DNA from: Proteobacteria bacterium UBA2363
Lineage (GTDB): Bacteria; Pseudomonadota; Gammaproteobacteria; Xanthomonadales; UBA2363
Reading direction: 5' to 3'
Assembly (NCBI GenBank): GCA_002344355.1
Contig: DDTN01000022.1
Coordinates: 62,001 to 126,000 of the forward strand
Length of the DNA: 64,000 bases
Made by a program: the position numbers and the translations under genes. Below, in pieces: positions 62,988 to 64,000 of the stretch. The notes beneath the pieces were generated by a model. That model had not been told where the DNA came from. It worked only from the letters and a program-made list of their open reading frames with translations, and did no database searches. Every line of letters begins with the position of its first letter. Within the stretch, counting starts at the first letter, position 1.

Positions 62988-63587
62988 ATGGCGGAGCACA
63001 GCGTGAATCAGGGCCGGCGCCGGTTCCTGACCGCGACCACCACGGTGGTCGGCGGTGTCGGCGTGGCCTTCCTGGCGGCACCGTTCCTCAAGTCCTGGCA
63101 GCCCAGCGCGCGCGCGCAGGCGGCCGGCGCCCCGGTGCAGATCGACATCAGCAGGCTCGAGCAGGGCCAGCTGATCATCATGAGCTGGCGCGGCCTGCCG
63201 GTCTGGGTGTTCCGGCGCTCGCCGGAGATGCTCCAGGCGCTGCCGTCGCTGGACGGCAACCTGCGCGACCCGGAGTCGCGCAACAGCGACCAGCAGCCGG
63301 CCTACGCCGCCAACCCGCACCGGGCGATCCGCCCGGAGATCGCCGTCTACGTCGGCATCTGCACGCACCTGGGCTGCTCGCCGACGTTCGTGCCCGAGCT
63401 CACCCCGCAGCCGTTCGACGCCGACTGGAAGGGCGGCTTCTTCTGCCCCTGCCACAAGTCGCGTTTCGACCTCGCCGGGCGCGTGTATTCGGGCGTGCCG
63501 GCGCCGACCAACCTGCCGGTGCCGCCGCACCGCTTCATCACCGACACCCTGATCGAAGTCGGTGTCGATCCCGAGGGAGCCGCGTGA
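62988..63587 (+). CDS. petA: Ubiquinol-cytochrome c reductase iron-sulfur (Rieske) subunit
   Basis: A 199-residue Rieske protein of the bc1 complex. The twin-arginine signal RRRFLTATTTVVGG and anchor helix are N-terminal. Cluster ligands are C125-T-H127 (with C130) and C153-P-C155-H156; C130 and C155 would form the stabilising disulfide. The residue after the second box is Lys (CPCHK) rather than the usual Gly, a variation seen in the proteobacterial group. GGAG precedes the ATG. Its stop overlaps the petB start. Confidence 0.96.
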   Translation: MAEHSVNQGRRRFLTATTTVVGGVGVAFLAAPFLKSWQPSARAQAAGAPVQIDISRLEQGQLIIMSWRGLPVWVFRRSPEMLQALPSLDGNLRDPESRNSDQQPAYAANPHRAIRPEIAVYVGICTHLGCSPTFVPELTPQPFDADWKGGFFCPCHKSRFDLAGRVYSGVPAPTNLPVPPHRFITDTLIEVGVDPEGAA

Positions 63588-64000
63588 TGGCCGCCAGTCC
63601 GAATCCCGCTACTCCCCCGGCCAAGGGCCTGGTCGGCTGGATCGAGCAGCGCCTGCCGATCTTCAGCTTCACGCGCGCCCACACCAGCGAGTACTACGCG
63701 CCGAAGAACTTCAACCTCTGGTACTACTTCGGCTCGCTGGCCCTGCTGGTGCTGGTCAACCAGATCGTCACCGGCATCTTCCTCACCATGCACTTCAAGC
63801 CGAGCGCGGCGGAGGCGTTCGGCAGCGTCGAGTACATCATGCGCGACGTCGACTGGGGCTGGCTGATCCGGTACATGCACTCGACCGGCGCCTCCCTGTT
63901 CTTCGTGGTGGTGTACCTGCACATGTTCCGCGGCCTGATGTACGGCTCCTACAAGAAGCCGCGCGAGCTGCTCTGGGTGATCGGCATGTTCATCTACCTG
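63587..64000 (+). CDS. petB: Cytochrome b of the bc1 complex, 3'-truncated by window edge
   Basis: Starts at an ATG sharing its A with the petA stop (TGATG), so it is coupled. The first 138 residues are visible without interruption: an N-terminal amphipathic part, FNLWYYFGSLALLVLVNQIVTGIF as the first helix, and RYMHSTGASLFFVVVYLHMFRGL, whose two histidines are in the b-heme-binding helix. GSYKKPRELLW follows, as in bacterial cytochrome b. The remainder lies to the right of the window. Confidence 0.95.
   Translation, partial: MAASPNPATPPAKGLVGWIEQRLPIFSFTRAHTSEYYAPKNFNLWYYFGSLALLVLVNQIVTGIFLTMHFKPSAAEAFGSVEYIMRDVDWGWLIRYMHSTGASLFFVVVYLHMFRGLMYGSYKKPRELLWVIGMFIYL

Overview
The window is a chromosomal segment of a very GC-rich (roughly 70% or more) Gram-negative bacterium. 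Gene content and order point to Gammaproteobacteria of the Xanthomonadales/Lysobacterales type: relA, map-glnD-dapD-yffB-dapE, rsxCDGE-nth, ispB, ssb, rmlBACD-xanB, miaB-phoH-ybeY-corC and a serine protease next to petAB. The exact taxon is an inference. I saw no rRNA, tRNA, CRISPR array or intact insertion sequence. Both edges cut genes: hrpA on the left and petB on the right.

Layout. 0-14 kb is housekeeping: RNA helicase, stringent response, a TPR membrane protein, methionine aminopeptidase, PII uridylyltransferase and lysine/DAP synthesis. 14-21.7 kb is a set of exported proteins: a large secreted protein of unknown role, two five-heme c-type cytochromes, a lipoprotein and a copper-amine-oxidase-like protein whose catalytic residues are degraded. 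21.7-27 kb on the minus strand holds an OprP/O-like porin, a bufferin/oxazolin-type copper RiPP locus (bufA, bufB, bufC), and a 3-hydroxybutyrate dehydrogenase plus patatin pair. 27-32.7 kb is nth, rsxE, rsxG, rsxD, rsxC (no rsxA or rsxB) and ispB. 32.8-37 kb has an MFS transporter, ssb and a class-A-beta-lactamase-fold hydrolase. 36.8-41.8 kb makes dTDP-L-rhamnose and GDP-mannose precursors. 41.9-47.6 kb has two exported S9 peptidases flanking a DcuC/YfcC-type carrier, a likely peptide-use locus. 47.7-50.1 kb has a methyltransferase and a decayed membrane-protein gene. 50.1-55.3 kb is miaB-phoH-ybeY-corC followed by a DUF4105 (Lnb_N) protein where lnt usually sits. 55.5-61.7 kb has a lytic transglycosylase, an exported Ig-like protein, mgtE and a MgtC/DUF4010 protein. 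The end is a DegS/AlgW-like protease divergent from petA-petB.

The most unusual items are these: a short terminal motif of the type [IV]F-x-[DH]-[GD]-F-E shared by otherwise unrelated exported proteins; the five-gene exported heme/CAO-like cluster with a possible split amine oxidase; the copper-RiPP locus beside an OprP-type porin; the DUF4105 protein in the lnt position; the nested dyad at about 57.9 kb; and two G-rich tandem-repeat islands. Stop/start overlaps are common, and several use TTG as the start codon.
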